64,000 bases of DNA from Liriodendron chinense (GCA_003013855.2 ML058526.1:5146001-5210000); one strand, 5' to 3'. Counted from the stretch's first letter, positions 12,047 through 25,104 are shown. Notes: generated by a model from the letters alone, not told the origin. Numbers and translations are program-made.

Positions 12047-13309
12047 TGTAACGCCCCAAATTTACCATACTTATTTTAATTTTTTTCGAAATTTTTTTCT
12101 ATTTTTTTATATTAAATACCGACCATTGATATTAAAATTCGAATAACGAGACATCCGTAGAAGATTATATGGAGTACCATTTATTAAAGTTGCTTAGAAT
12201 AATCCCATTAACAACTTAGAAGGGTTAGATTCCTCTAAACTCGAAGATTTACAATAATTACAAAAATACCATTGGATAACCTAAGTTAAACTGCCATTTT
12301 TAAGTATGCTAACTTCCAGCGATCATAATGACACAAAACCCCGGACTTTAGCATTTGGACACATTTTAACCGTACATGTCGAATTTTGGCCCTCCAATCA
12401 TCCTACAAATGCCCTAATAAAAAAATGGATCATAAGTGGGTCACCCAATCTCAGATTTGTCCCAATTTTTGTGTCAATGCCTAAAATCACATGGCTCACC
12501 TGCTGGATGGAGTGGATTTAATATATACATCACAGTGGGACCCACCGTAGCCAAACCCACTGACCGGGCCGACCGGCCCGGGACTGGCCCGGCGGAGTTT
12601 TTGTTACAGCGTATGGTGCACGTCCGCTGCCACCGCTGCCCTATCCACGGTTCATCATGTGGGTCTCGGTTCAGAAATCCAAGCCGTCCATCTTCTTCCT
12701 TACCCTCCCAAACCCCCTCTTACCAAATTTCATCTCATCCCATCGCGAATCGAACTCGATCTCATCTTCCCTTCTAACCGTTGGAAACTTAGATCTTCCA
12801 ATTCGGAAAACCTCTTCGCATGGGATCTTAGGAAAGCTTCTAGAGGATCTTAATGATCCTTTCTAGCTAATCAACAGCAGAGAATCACCTCAAAAACGGA
12901 AGTCTCTCCCACCTTATGTAGGAATTCTCTAGAATCTTCTCTTACGCTAAAAGCCTATAAAACGGCCGTGGACCCTCAATTTGTGGACCCTACCTGCCTC
13001 ATTGGACCCATCTAAACCCACCCTAGGTGTCCAATTGTCAGATAAACTACCTGTTCAAAAGTTTCCTAAACTCATTATTTCCTATTTTCTTCTCGTGGAC
13101 TGTTCATCACTTAGTGGGCCTCATTTCAAAATCCGTCATGACCATTTTGTAGCCCATACTTAACTTAACAAACATGTGGAATTTCTCCTCAAATCATGTT
13201 GTGTACACTTTCCAAAACGGCTCGAAAGATGATGTATTTCTACTTTAAACCGCAACCATTCATTCGAAGATGGTGTAGCTTCCCTAAAACCCTAATTCTG
13301 ACCCTACCT

Positions 13310-13318
13310 CTATATATA
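13310..13318 (+). promoter_or_regulatory. TATA box of right LTR
   Basis: CCTCTATATATAGGGCCTCTC stands about 50 bp upstream of the GA-rich tract, the mirror of 4996-5005. Confidence 0.5.
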
Positions 13319-13826
13319 GGGCCTCTCTTAGCCAGAGGTGACCCCCACCCACGAATTTGAAAGAGAGAGAGAGAAAGAGAAAGAGAATGAGAGAGAGAGA
13401 GAGAGAGGGAGAGAGGAAAGAGAGAAGAGTATCATCTTGCTATTATTTTATCATCTTATATCTTTAATAAGCCAAATATCATAAGGTGAGAACTCCTTTA
13501 AGATTGGGTTAATAATCTCATGTTTTAAATATTGATAATTCTTATATGCTTTTATTTACATGTGTTTGTTTGTTCTTTCCTTAGTTAGCTATTTACGAAT
13601 GCTTTTAGATACTTTTTTTTTTCATCTCATGGTGATGAGGACATTCACTGGACTTAGAGAATTAGTAAGGAATAGAATGTTTGTTGTACATATGAGATTT
13701 GTGTAACTATCTTTAAAGGGACCACCTTTCATTCTATATTGTATAAAGAATAGTTGTGATTGTCTAATGGAGATTCTTATTATGTTATATTCCTTTTATA
13801 TATGTGGATGAACCCTGATCTGTGGT

Positions 13827-14221
13827 GATGAATATCGGAACACTCGGTTAAGAGGTTGCCCTAACCTGAGACGGTGCTTTTAGCTTGTCCGGTTAAGTGG
13901 CCACCCTGATCTGTGGTGGTGGTATCAAGATCGCCCGACTAAGTGGTTGTTAAATCCATTTATTACTATTATTATTATTATTATTCCTCAAGTTATTAAG
14001 GATCTCCATAAGACTATAGTTGAGCATGGTTGTTATGAAGCTTAGTAGTACGGGCCGCCATCCTAGGATGTGATGCGTCGGTTACAACTATTTTGATGAG
14101 TGATGAACCATGAGGTAGGATGTGGTGGTACCAAAGGTTGTTTAGACGTTAAATGGCTTGGTGTAAATTGGTAATAATAATAAAGAATGGTTAACTCATG
14201 CATGCACGTGGCTCCATGTGG
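13827..14221 (+). repeat. LTR segment that is reversed in the other LTR
   Basis: GATGAATATCGG... to ...GCTCCATGTGG. It aligns with 4065-4495 without reverse-complementing, unlike the sequence on both sides. The left border repeats a phrase found inside the segment (ACCCTGATCTGTGGTG at about 13812 and 13903). Confidence 0.75.
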
Positions 14222-14908
14222 GTGTATGGAATTGAGAATAGGCTAGAGCGTCCTACTTCTCCCATATACTGTCACGTGTAGATTTGGGCTATGAGCGTCC
14301 CATTTCTCACGTGGTCGAGCAAAATTATGGGCTTGCGTGTCCCAAAACCCCTGGCGGCATGTCTAATGAATCGTACGTTGGGTCATGCATTATCATGCAT
14401 TGCATTAAGTAAGAGTAATGGATGTTTTTTTTATGATTTTTTATACGATCATTATTTATAACCTTAAAGTAGTTCTTCACTGTGCCGCTTTTGACGGTGT
14501 TTTTGTGAAAAATAATTTAGAACATATAGATAATGATCCTTAGGAGCCCGAGCCTCAAGGAGACGATTATGATGGCTCGTGGGAGCAGATGGTGGAAGAC
14601 GAGACCCCATACTTATTCATAGTTCTAGCATTTATTAAGTATTTGAATTGTAATAAGTTCCAATGGGAGGACGTAGTTGTGAACATGGTGATTGATTGAA
14701 TGACGGTTACATGGTTTGATGATTTAGTTTAGTTACTGAAATAATATATAAGTTTGGTTCCACCGTCTTGCTCATGGTTTCCAAATAGTGTGAAATGTGC
14801 GTGTTTGTGTGAAAATTATGTATGGGGTGTAACCCTCACACATTCCAAATAGCCTTGGGAATTCGGCCGTCGTGATGTATATGGGAGCTGAAATCTCTGG
14901 GTGTTACA

Positions 14909-16690
14909 GGCAAGGGTAGGGGTTAGCCTCATGGATGAGTTCTTTTTGCCTTGTGCTGGTAAATGTAGAATCGACCGTGTCACACCTCTAAATTCAGTAC
15001 TTGGGTTAATTAGGCCCGAATCCGAATTCCAGACCTGTGAGGTTATAATAAGCCAAATTTCAATATCAATCCACATCATCTTAATTTAATTTCACAGGCA
15101 ATCAGAGCAACTAAAGAGAAAATAAACATTAAATCATTTTCATTAATAAATGTTCCACTAGGTCATCATTTAATCTTTATTAAATGAAAATCAAAATCAA
15201 AATAACCCTAATAACATAATACATTCAAATTCAAGTAATTCTAAAATAAACAAAAAATAAAAATCTTCAATGCTGTCCATCTTGCACTTTGAATCAAACC
15301 CTGCAAAACAATCTAAAGGGTTGTGAGCACAACAGCTCGTAGGGTCACATCATCATCAAGTTTGGAAGTTTTACATTCATATTAAGTATAACTCGGTGGA
15401 ATAAAAGGAATTGATTTCAATAAATTGACATTGGCATTTCCTCAATATTACTTGTAATTTCAATAATGAAATAAATAAAATAAAATAACTTTTCCTGATC
15501 CTTTTTTGGATTATCCCAAGGTAGAGCACCCGTACAACTTGTAATCATTTCAGGGCAGAGCACCCATACATTTAGTGATCATTTTAGGGCAAAGCACCCA
15601 CAAATTAAATTCCTTCTACAAGCTTAATAATAAAACAATAAATTCATTCCTCAACCATAACAATAACCAAATAATTTAAATCTAAAACACGAAACAATAA
15701 TCAAATGAAATTCATTTAAAATACATCATGCGATTAAATAAATCCAATTTACCATGTGAACCATAATCAACTAAAGTAGTCTACATGTTAGCGTAGGGTT
15801 TTTCCACGAGAGATCACCTACCTGCTATAGTCGAAACAAATATGATGAAGGGATCATTTCTACAAGAGCTCTTTCTGATATAGCAGGAAACGATTGTGAC
15901 TCCGGAGTTTGAACACGAATGGCTACGTGATCGACTGTTGAAGTATGTCTCAAGTGACTCGATCTCCCCTCGTTAAGAACTCGAGGGTTGCCTTGTGGAT
16001 GATGAGAATCGAATCTAAAGATGAATCAGACTAAGCAATTTCTGCTTACTGGCCGGTTTAACACGAAAGTCTGAAAATCACTCGGCCATACGTCATGGAG
16101 TGGTTGTTATGCACAAAGGCATTGTTAAACAACTACAGATATGATTTATGACGAACGAAGATGATAGTAGAGAGTTCAAAGCTTACCAGATGCGAGGAGA
16201 ACATGCAATGCCTAGGTGAATGGTGTTACAACCATCGATTAAACGAAGAAGGTGGGTTTCTGGATCTAGGGTTTGCGGCTGCCGCACTAGATATAGAGGA
16301 AGTGTGCCATAGTCGGGTTTCTCCATAGGTGAGTTCGGATGTAATTTCTGGACGTCCATTGTTTATTCTGGAGATATTTCATTGGTCAATATTGAAGGAT
16401 CCGAGAATTTCAATGGCGAGGTAACGTGGTGCACTACAACATGTTGAAGGAATGAGTTCGCGGTTTGGCAAGGTAACACAGGTTTAAAAGAGAGAGTAGC
16501 TGAGGGTTCGTCAAATGGACGTTTAGGTTTCATTGGGAAGGCAACACACGGATTTCTGAGAGTGGTTATCCATGGATCGTGGAAAGAGAACGAGTTGATG
16601 ATGGAGATCGAAAATGCCGAGAGTTTCGGCCAACGCGAGCACAGGTAACAATGGGGAACGGAAGCTATGGAACCCGGTTTGAAACAGAAG
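14909..16690. other. Repeat-like intergenic sequence with a short tandem trimer
   Basis: No gene recognised. Near 14977 the phrase TGTCACACCTCTAAATTC resembles the start of many plant LTRs, but I cannot find a partner. At 15519-15608 three units of about 33 bp share GGCAGAGCACCCATACA-like text (GTAGAGCACCCG, GCAGAGCACCCA, GCAAAGCACCCA). The remainder shows no structure that I can defend. Confidence 0.35.
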
Positions 16691-16930
16691 ATGGGTGAGG
16701 CCCATAATGATAAGTGGTGAGAAATCTATGCCCTCCATCATGTTTCAATGATCATGTTAGGGTAGGAGCTCAAAAACGGAATTGAACAGACAATCAGGTG
16801 GGCTGCATCATAAATATTTAAGGAAGAGATTTCCACGGTTGGGGTTTCACGTAACTCTGAACTTGATGGATGGTATAAATCAATGAGGTGGGTCCCACCA
16901 TGATGAATGGTGTGCACAGGTGCTAACCAT
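16690..16930. mobile_element. Foldback repeat with internal deletion
   Basis: Left-arm words (GTGAGGCCCATAATGATAAG) and right-arm words (GATGGATGGTATAAATC, GGTGGGTCCCACCATGATGAA) bracket a shortened centre. It belongs to the GTGGGCCC family. Confidence 0.4.
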
Positions 16931-16949
16931 AATACATACATGTCTTTAT

Positions 16950-16952
<3 letters not shown>

Positions 16953-17013
<61 letters not shown>
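16953..17013. repeat. (AT)n microsatellite
   Basis: About 60 bp of uninterrupted AT dinucleotides. Confidence 0.95.
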
Positions 17014-17014
<1 letters not shown>

Positions 17015-17016
<2 letters not shown>

Positions 17017-17790
17017 AAACGCAGGGTTCTTGTGGGGCCACTAGTGAGGTATGACGGGGCATCCACACCGTTCATTGATCTTGTCGAGTCAAACTAGGGC
17101 TTGGGCCCAAAAATGAGATTGACCTAAAACTTAGGTTGGCAGCAGTGCAAGAAATGGTTGGGGAAAAATCGTACCGTTAAAAACTTCTTTGGGCTTCATT
17201 GTGATGTGTGGCCTAAATAGGGTGGGTCTAACTGTGATAGATGGTCTATATTATCAGCCTGAAATCACATAGATTAGAGTTGGGTGGATAATCTAATGAA
17301 CGGCCTAGATTGAATGGGTCAATGGGAAATTGACGGTGATGTCTAACGTCTTTACAAGTTACACCCTATATATCTCCTGTGCACCAGGTCGTAATATTTA
17401 CAGTCTGGAATTACCGTCTGGAAATCTGGCCGGTTCAAGTGAGCCCCACTATGACGTGTATGTCAATTTTATTCCGTACGTTAAATGCATTAGCCCAAGC
17501 TAGGCATAGGGTCCAAAAATCAGCGTTATCCTTGATTTAGGTGGGCCACACAAGTACAAACATTGTTAAGAGGACGTTCACTCTCCAAATTGTTTCCCTT
17601 TGTGTATCCCACTCGAATTATGGATAGGGCTGAGTTTTGGGTTCTGGGCCTAGCTTTTAATGTGAGTTTTAATTATTAGAGTGGATTTTATACATATATG
17701 ATGGTGGGCCCACCTCCATTGGATGACCCTTTGCTATAATTTAGGTAACGCCTAATCGACTTGTATTAAGGGTCTCACCACCCTTACAGT
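17015..17790. repeat. Diverged foldback-related fragments
   Basis: Several partial matches to the family (GTGGGGCCACTAGTGAGG, GGGCCCAAAAATGAG, GGTGGGCCACACAAG, GATGGTGGGCCCACCTCC) in mixed order. I cannot fix element boundaries. Confidence 0.35.
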
Positions 17791-18244
17791 GGTGCCAAAA
17801 CTCTGTGGGCCCACCATAATGTATTTTTTTTTTTATCCATGTTGTCCATCAGTTTCTCTTGCTCATTTTAGGTTATAAGCCCAAAATTGAATTATACCTA
17901 AAGCTTAAGTGGACCATACCATAGGAAACAGTAGGAATTGAACACGTACGATTGAAAACTCCTTGGGGCAACAAAAGTGTTGGTTCAAGCTTATATTTTT
18001 TTTCTATTAATCGAGGTCTATATGACCTTATTAATAGGTTGGATAACAGATAAACATCATTGTGGGCCCTAGGAAGGTTTCTACGGTGGATGTCATTATC
18101 CTCACCATTTTCTTTGGTATGGTCCACTTGAGCATTGGATATGCTTTAATTTTGGGCTCATGCCTTACAATGATATGGAGGAACGAATAGACGGTGTGGA
18201 TAAAACAAACATATTAAGGTGGGCCCCACAGTAGCTTTATACTA
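17790..18244. mobile_element. Foldback element, near complete
   Basis: Left core CTGTGGGCCCACCATAATG, centre GACCTTATTAATAGGTTGGAT, right core AAGGTGGGCCCCACAGTAG. The arms are inverted copies of each other. A hAT-like element is inserted a few bases beyond the right end (18253). Confidence 0.6.
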
Positions 18245-18252
18245 CCGTAAAG

Positions 18253-18841
18253 TAGGGCTCTTAATGGAGCGGGTCAGATCCGAGATCCAATTTGCTTTGA
18301 ATCCGTATAATGCGGATTTAGATCTTAAAATAGGTCCGATTAGTTAAATGGATCAGATTTGGATCTTAAAATAGGTTTGATTACTTAAATGGACCAGATT
18401 TGGATTCACAACAACATATCCGAGTTTGATCCGGATCTGAATAAGATCCAAGTCATTGTCACCTTACCGCATATGTTATATTCATGCTAGCCATCCGTTT
18501 TCCACATTATTTTTGGCCATGTCTCAAAATTGAGACATGCCACTCTTAGGTCGACCATACCACAGTAAATAGTGGGATTTGCATCATTTTCTATTCAATT
18601 AAATATATTATATTATATTTTTTTTATAGATTTGTAATGGGGGTGGATTCAAACCAAGATTCGACCCCAATGCAATGGTTATATGGATTTTGGATCGAAA
18701 ATGGATCTAACAATTTATAAATGGATCGGATATGAATATCACCTTTTGGATCCGAGTTGGATTCGAATCTGTCTACATATATACGGACTTGTAGCCGGAT
18801 CCAACTGGATCCGATCCAGATCTGACCAATTGAGAGCCCTA
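18253..18841. mobile_element. hAT-like non-autonomous element, 589 bp, 8 bp TSD
   Basis: Terminal inverted repeats TAGGGCTCTTAATGG and CAATTGAGAGCCCTA. The flanking octamers CCGTAAAG (18245-18252) and CCGTAAAG (18842-18849) are identical, the 8 bp target duplication expected of hAT transposons. The interior is degenerate GGATCAGATTTGGATCTTAAA-type repetition on both strands. No transposase is present. Confidence 0.8.
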
Positions 18842-18889
18842 CCGTAAAGGGCAGTGAGCGCCTCAGTGCAACAAGGACTCTGTCACGTA

Positions 18890-19370
18890 AGGTAAATTTA
18901 ATGTAGCAGTGTGGTCCATATTGGATGGCCCACCGTCATTTATTCTCAAAATCCACTTCAACCATTAGGTGAATGGTTTGGTTTTAGGCCTACGGTGAAA
19001 AAATCAGCACCAGCCATTATTCCGATGGACCCCGATAGTAGAAATAGTGTACAATAAGACACCTACCCTCCAAACTGTTTTCTTGGTGTGGCTTACTTGA
19101 ACCACGAGTAGGGCCGCATTTTGGGCTCTCATTCTAAATTTTAGTTTCTCATGTAACAGTTGGAGTGGATTTCATATAATCATCATGATGGTCCCTAAAA
19201 AAAATCAAGGGTAAACATATCACATTTAACTGGTTCAAGGGTTGGCGTCCATCTCCCAAGCTATTTATTCTCGAATGACCCACCTGAGCTAACAAACCAA
19301 CTAGTTCAAGGGGACTCACTTTGATGATCGGAGTGGATTTCACTTCAACTTCATAGTGTGGCATACTTCA
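18890..19370. repeat. Diverged foldback-related sequence
   Basis: Contains GGATGGCCCACCGTCATTTATT, GATGGACCCCGATAG, TTGGTGTGGCTTACTTGAACCA and GCATTTTGGGCTC in family order, but is poorly conserved. No gene. Confidence 0.35.
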
Positions 19371-19429
19371 TAAAATTGCACATTAATGCCATAGATAAGG
19401 TCTCTACGGACTAATGCATAAGAGACCGA

Positions 19430-20467
<1,038 letters not shown>

Positions 20468-20982
20468 TAGGGCTGTAAATGGTCGGGTTCGGGGCGGGTT
20501 TAGCCAAAACCAGACCCGCCCATTTACTAAACGGGTCTGGGTCCAAATTTTAGACCCAGACCCTTTTACTAAATGGGCGGGTCCGGGTCGGGTCCGAGTC
20601 AGCCCATCAGACCCATTTATAAATGGGTCCGGGTTTGGTAGAGGGAAATCCACCCAGACCCATTTATAAATGGGCCGGGTCTAATGGGTCCGGGTCTGGA
20701 TCAAGTATGCAAGCATTTTACAAGGCTTAAAACTGGGTCTGGACGGGTCTAGGCTGGACGGGTCCCATGTAACATAGACCAAACCCGCCCACTTACTAAA
20801 TGGGTTTGGGTCGGGTCGGGTCAGGCCTAATATAAAGGAAACCAGACCCAAACCCGTTTAACAAATGGGTCTATTCTTGGACCCAGACCCGTACCATTTA
20901 ACAAATGGGTCGGGTCTGGGTCGGGTCTAAATGGGTTGGGTCCGGGTACCCCATCGGGTCCACTGACCCATTTACAGCCCTA
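20468..20982. mobile_element. hAT-like non-autonomous element, 515 bp, GGGTC filling
   Basis: Terminal inverted repeats TAGGGCTGTAAATGG and CCATTTACAGCCCTA (the last G is shifted by one base in the right copy). The flanking octamers TCGTCAAG (20460-20467) and CCGTCAAG (20983-20990) agree at 7 of 8. The interior is a degenerate run of GGGTCTGGGT / AAATGGGTC in both orientations, so it is low-complexity and able to fold. Confidence 0.8.
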
Positions 20983-20990
20983 CCGTCAAG

Positions 20991-21814
20991 TAATAGTGAA
21001 CTGGACTAGAAAAAGTAAGATAGACATAAAAGTAAGATGGACATAAAAGTAGGAAGATTTGTTTGGACCTCGAGCTCTTTTTCGATTGCTCTTTTATAAC
21101 TTGCTTGAGGCAGTGAGAACCTCTCGCTAGATTTCTAGATCTTTTTAGATTTTTTAGGTGTGTGAACGATCTTTCCGGGTATGGAATCTCCTCTTAACAA
21201 ATTTGGAGCTTGTATTTGGAAAGAAAGAGTCCTAATAAATATAGGCAGATGAGGTCAGATCTAGTTGTGAGATAGGATATGCTCGCTCAGTAGGTCTTTT
21301 ATAGACGCGTCAGGCACATTGCCTTATTTAATGGGCACGTTGATTGTAGCGACGTGGCATGCGGCGATTCATCCCCTTAAAGGGTCTAATAAGAGTCTGT
21401 ACCATCGCAATAATGATAAAATACATAATGCCGAGGGAAGATAAAGCACATATCTTTGGGTGTGAGTATAGACTTTGCATATGCCAAACACAGTGTTTCC
21501 ACGTGATATCCCCCTATTAGTCCATGTCAAGGCACTGAAAATGGGTGTAAACACATATAACACACTAGTGGAGTGTCTGAAGTGTCTACATAGCAAGTAC
21601 AACCGAAGATTAGGGTCGGTAATGGCAAGCTGGGCCTGCTTTTAAATTGGCCTTGGATCTATTAACTTAGCCTATGGCTAGGCTTGGGCTTGGTGAGTAT
21701 GGTCCGAGTAAAGTTGGGGTTAGACTTGGGTTTAAGTAATTTAGCCCGGTGAGACTTTTTATATGGGTGTTTCATCTTACAAATATGATGAGCCAACCTT
21801 TATTAGGTAACAAA
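20991..21814. other. Gene-free interval
   Basis: No protein or RNA gene recognised. The part 21612-21760 is rich in GGGCTTGGGC-like words and may be another decayed low-complexity element. Confidence 0.4.
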
Positions 21815-22095
21815 CACTACATGAAAAAGGCAAATTTGCGACGGATTTTCAGACGGACATTGCCCGTCGCAAAAATTGCTTCGTTTAACGACGGACCTTG
21901 TTCGTCGTATTCGAAAATATTCCGTCGCTTTTGCGAAATTAAGGCGGGATTTCGAAGCGGGATTTACCGACGAACATAGTCCGTCGCAAAATTATAATTT
22001 CCAACGGATTTAGCCCGTCTCTATTTAACGACGAACTTGGTCCGTCGCTAATTCCAGCCCGAAAAAATCCCCTGGATAAGGTCCGTCGTAAAATA
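21815..22095. repeat. Left subterminal repeat region of CACTA element
   Basis: About ten copies of GCGACGGA or its complement TCCGTCGC, often in facing pairs (for example GACGGACATTGCCCGTCGCA). In the En/Spm family such motifs bind the TnpA-type protein; that role is inferred here. Confidence 0.75.
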
Positions 22096-22129
22096 AAATT
22101 TAAGAAAAATGAGATACTGAAAAAAACTG

Positions 22130-23290
22130 ATTTTTTTTTAAATTAAAAAATTCGATATTTAAAATAATAGATTTAGTAATTTGAAAGAAAAAGTTAAGAG
22201 GTTTTAAAAACAAAATTGAGAAATTTGAATAAAATTAATATGTTTGAAATTTCTTTTCAAATTTTCACAAAATTAAACATTTTGAAAAAGAAAATTGTGA
22301 AGTTTAAAAAAAAAATTGTGATTTTCAAACAAAAAAAGTTGAGAGGTTTAAAAATTAATTAACAATTTTTTAGTAAAATTGAGATTTAGAAAAATAATAA
22401 GATTCAAAAAATTGAGATTTAAAAAAAAAAATGGCCATTAGAAAAAAGTTGAGAAGTTCGAATAAAATTGATAAGTTTGTAAAAAAATTGGAATTTTTAT
22501 AAAGAAATTAAGATTTTGTATTTCGAAATAATTAAGAAGTTTGATTAAAAAAAATGATATTTTGAAAAGAAATTGAGAAGCTTTAAAAAATTGACATTTT
22601 GAAAAGTTAGAGAAGTTTGAAATAAAATTGAAATTTTGAAGAAAAAAATGTGATGTAAAAAAATGGAGATTTTGATTAAAAAAAATTTAATTTGAAAATA
22701 AAAATTAACAAGTTTCAAAAAAATTGTGAATTCGAAAAAAAAGGTTGAGAAGTTGGAAAGAAATCGACAATGTTTGATAAAAATTCGGATTTAAAAAAAA
22801 AAGAATTGAGATTTAAAAAATAATTAGGATTTTAGAAAAAAAAAAAGTAACATTTTTAGACAAAAAAGGTTATTTTGAAAAAAAAAATTGAGACGTTTGA
22901 ATAAAGTTGATAAGCTTTAAAAAATTAATTTTTGAAAAGAAATTATATTTTTATAAAATTGACATTTTGGAAAAGAAATTGGCATAAAGAAATTAGTGTT
23001 TTAGAAAAAAGAATTAGTATTTTTTAAATGTTGAGAAGTTTGAATAAAACTGATAAGTTTGATTAAAAAAATAAATTTTTGATAAGTTTGAAAAATTTCG
23101 AAAAAAAATTAGATTTGAAAAGGAAATGAAGATTTGAGATTTAAAATAAAATTGAGATTTCGTATTTTGAAAAAAAAAAAAGTTGAGAAATTTGATAAAA
23201 AAAAGAAGAGATTTTATCAGTTTTGAAAAAAAAAAGTTGGAAAAAATTGTGATTTAAATAAAAGCGAGAAATTTGAAATGAGTGGGCCAA
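22130..23290. repeat. Strand-asymmetric A-rich degenerate repeat block
   Basis: About 1.15 kb made of variants of AAAAAATTGAGAAGTTTGAA and TTGAGATTTGAAAA. The plus strand is very rich in A and G and almost lacks C. Units are about 20-25 bp but drift continuously. No long open frame. Confidence 0.7.
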
Positions 23291-24084
23291 ATTTATTGGT
23301 GGACATTTATTAGATAGTTGAAAATGAAAAATTACACTCATTCAGTTAACTGGTTATCAGATTGGTTTATGTAAACATACATGTTCATTGGTGCAAAAAA
23401 TGAAGGCCCTAATATAATGATGTTAATTAATTGCAAAGAAAACTTATAATGATGAGATTGATCAAATTCTATGATCAAGTCATCCTAAACTTGATCTGAA
23501 TGGTCAGATATGTTTAGAACGTGGTAATTATTATTGAAAACAAAATTAAGCCTGAATCATATCCGTATAAAAGACTCTTTAAATGTGCACAATCTGTTTG
23601 TCTAGAGCTAGACAAATTTTGGACAATCTGATTGGTCCAAATTGAAAAGTAAATGACTTTAGATGTTTAGATTAAATTTCACTCAAATCTAATGGTTAGG
23701 TTATAAGATATGGCCCATCATTGATCAATTTTATCTATTTAGTATCTTTCTCATCTTAAACTTGATCAGGGCAAGTGACCAGTCAAATCAAAGTTATTGA
23801 TGAATATAATAGAGTGAATGGATTAGATTTCCAAATTAGGCCAAATTTTTAGGTCAAAATTGCGCTGCAACTTGTTAACCTCGTGAAAACCTAATAAATG
23901 TATAGTCATTGGACCCCAAACTCTAATCTAGTCATTGAGAATTTGATCTTTCTAATATTTGCTATTGCATCCTAAAATGATATAAAAGAACAGATGGATG
24001 GATTAGATATACATAAAATATATCAACTTGGGGTCATACCGTTGGGATAACGGATGCGGATTGGTTAGTGACCCTGCCACCAGT
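23291..24084. other. AT-rich gene-free interval inside CACTA element
   Basis: No gene or clear repeat recognised. Confidence 0.45.
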
Positions 24085-24555
24085 CAATGCCAAGTGATCG
24101 GTGCTCTGTGGGCCCCACCATGATGAATGTGTTTCATCCACTCTATCCATACATTTTCATAGATCATTTTATGGTATGAGCCCAAATTTGAGGTAGATCC
24201 AAATCTCAAGTGGACCACATCACAAGAAACAATTTTAATTGAACACCCACTGTTAAAAACTTATTGGGGGCCACGAAAGTTTTGGAACAAGCTGATATTT
24301 GTTTTTTACCTACACCCAGGTCTGTATGACCTAATCAAGAGGTTGGATGTCAAATAATTAATATAGTGGGCCCTACGAGGTTTTTAATGGTGGACATTCA
24401 ATCAATATTATTTTCCTGTGGTGTGGTCCACCTGAGATTTAGATTTGACTCATTTATTGGATCAAGCACTAAAACAATCTTCAGAAAAGGCTAGACAGCG
24501 TGGATAAAACACATACGTCATGGAGGGGCCCACAAAGCACCGGCCAGTGGCCCCA
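24085..24555. mobile_element. Foldback element, tip GATCGGTGCT
   Basis: The left tip GTGATCGGTGCTCTGTGGGCCCC matches the right tip (GGGCCCACAAAGCACCGGCCA) when reversed. The arms follow the family order, with centre AGGTTGGATGTCAAATAA. Complete, non-coding. Confidence 0.65.
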
Positions 24556-24562
24556 TAGCCAA

Positions 24563-25104
24563 GGGGTGCGAATTAGGTGTTACCCCAGGAACAGCTTAGT
24601 GGGTGTTACCCTAACCGTGTGGGGCCCATCTTGTTGTAGTTTTTATATATCAACACCGTCTATCTCTTTTTTCATATCATTTTAGGATGTGATCCAAAAT
24701 CCTTAGAAGATCCAAATCTTAGGTGGACCATATCACTAGAAACAATGATGTATAACCATTAAAAACGTTTTGTGGGCCACAAAAGTTTTAGATCAATCTG
24801 ATCTTTATATTTTCCCTTCATCAAGACTTTATTGACATTATCAAGAGCTTGGATTGCAAATAAACATTACAAAAACCTTACGATGGGCTCTTTGGAATTT
24901 TTAATGGTGGGGCACTCAATCACACTATTTCTAGTGTTATGGTCCACTTGAAATTTGGATCTACATAATTTTTGGAAAGTCATCCTAAAATGGGGTGTAG
25001 AAACAGATGGACGGCATGAATATACAAAATATCATCCATGTGGGCCATACGGTGGGGGTAACACCCACTAAGCTGTTCCCGGGTAACACCTAATTCACGC
25101 CCCC
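24563..25104. mobile_element. Foldback element, tip GGGGTGCGAATTAGG
   Basis: The outer inverted repeat is about 48 bp and nearly perfect: GAATTAGGTGTTACCC, then GGAACAGCTTAGTGGG on the left, with inverted partners CCCACTAAGCTGTTCC and GGGTAACACCTAATTC on the right. The GTGGGGCCCAT core and family arms follow. It lies 8 bp after the previous element. Non-coding. Confidence 0.7.

Larger units (their letters stand above)
3380..14908 (-). mobile_element. Ty3/gypsy composite with inverted LTRs
   Basis: Two LTR copies of 2.86 kb bound the unit in opposite orientation. The left LTR (3380-6243) belongs to the minus-strand gag-pol (6262-10929). The right LTR (12047-14908) follows a plus-strand copy of the 3' end of pol (11440-12028). 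The inverted-repeat arms are therefore 3380-~6853 and 11440-14908, about 3.47 kb each, around a 4.6 kb unique core. A correctly oriented 5' LTR is absent. The flanks GGTAA (3375-3379) and GGCAA (14909-14913) could be a 5 bp target-site duplication with one change. Many stops show the element is dead. Confidence 0.8.
12047..14908 (+). repeat. Right LTR of gypsy composite (plus orientation)
   Basis: Begins TGTAACGCCCCAAATTTACC and ends GGGTGTTACA; it is 2862 bp against 2864 bp for the left copy. It holds a foldback-repeat fragment (about 12300-12560, CACAGTGGGACCCACC), a TATA box at 13310-13318 and a GA tract at about 13362-13425. Its orientation is opposite to the left LTR. Confidence 0.8.

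Noticed and set aside
20600..20960. Interstitial telomere or G-quadruplex array
   Set aside because: The GGGTCTGGGT words are bounded by hAT-like ends with a target duplication, so a transposon body explains them better; G-quadruplex potential was not tested.
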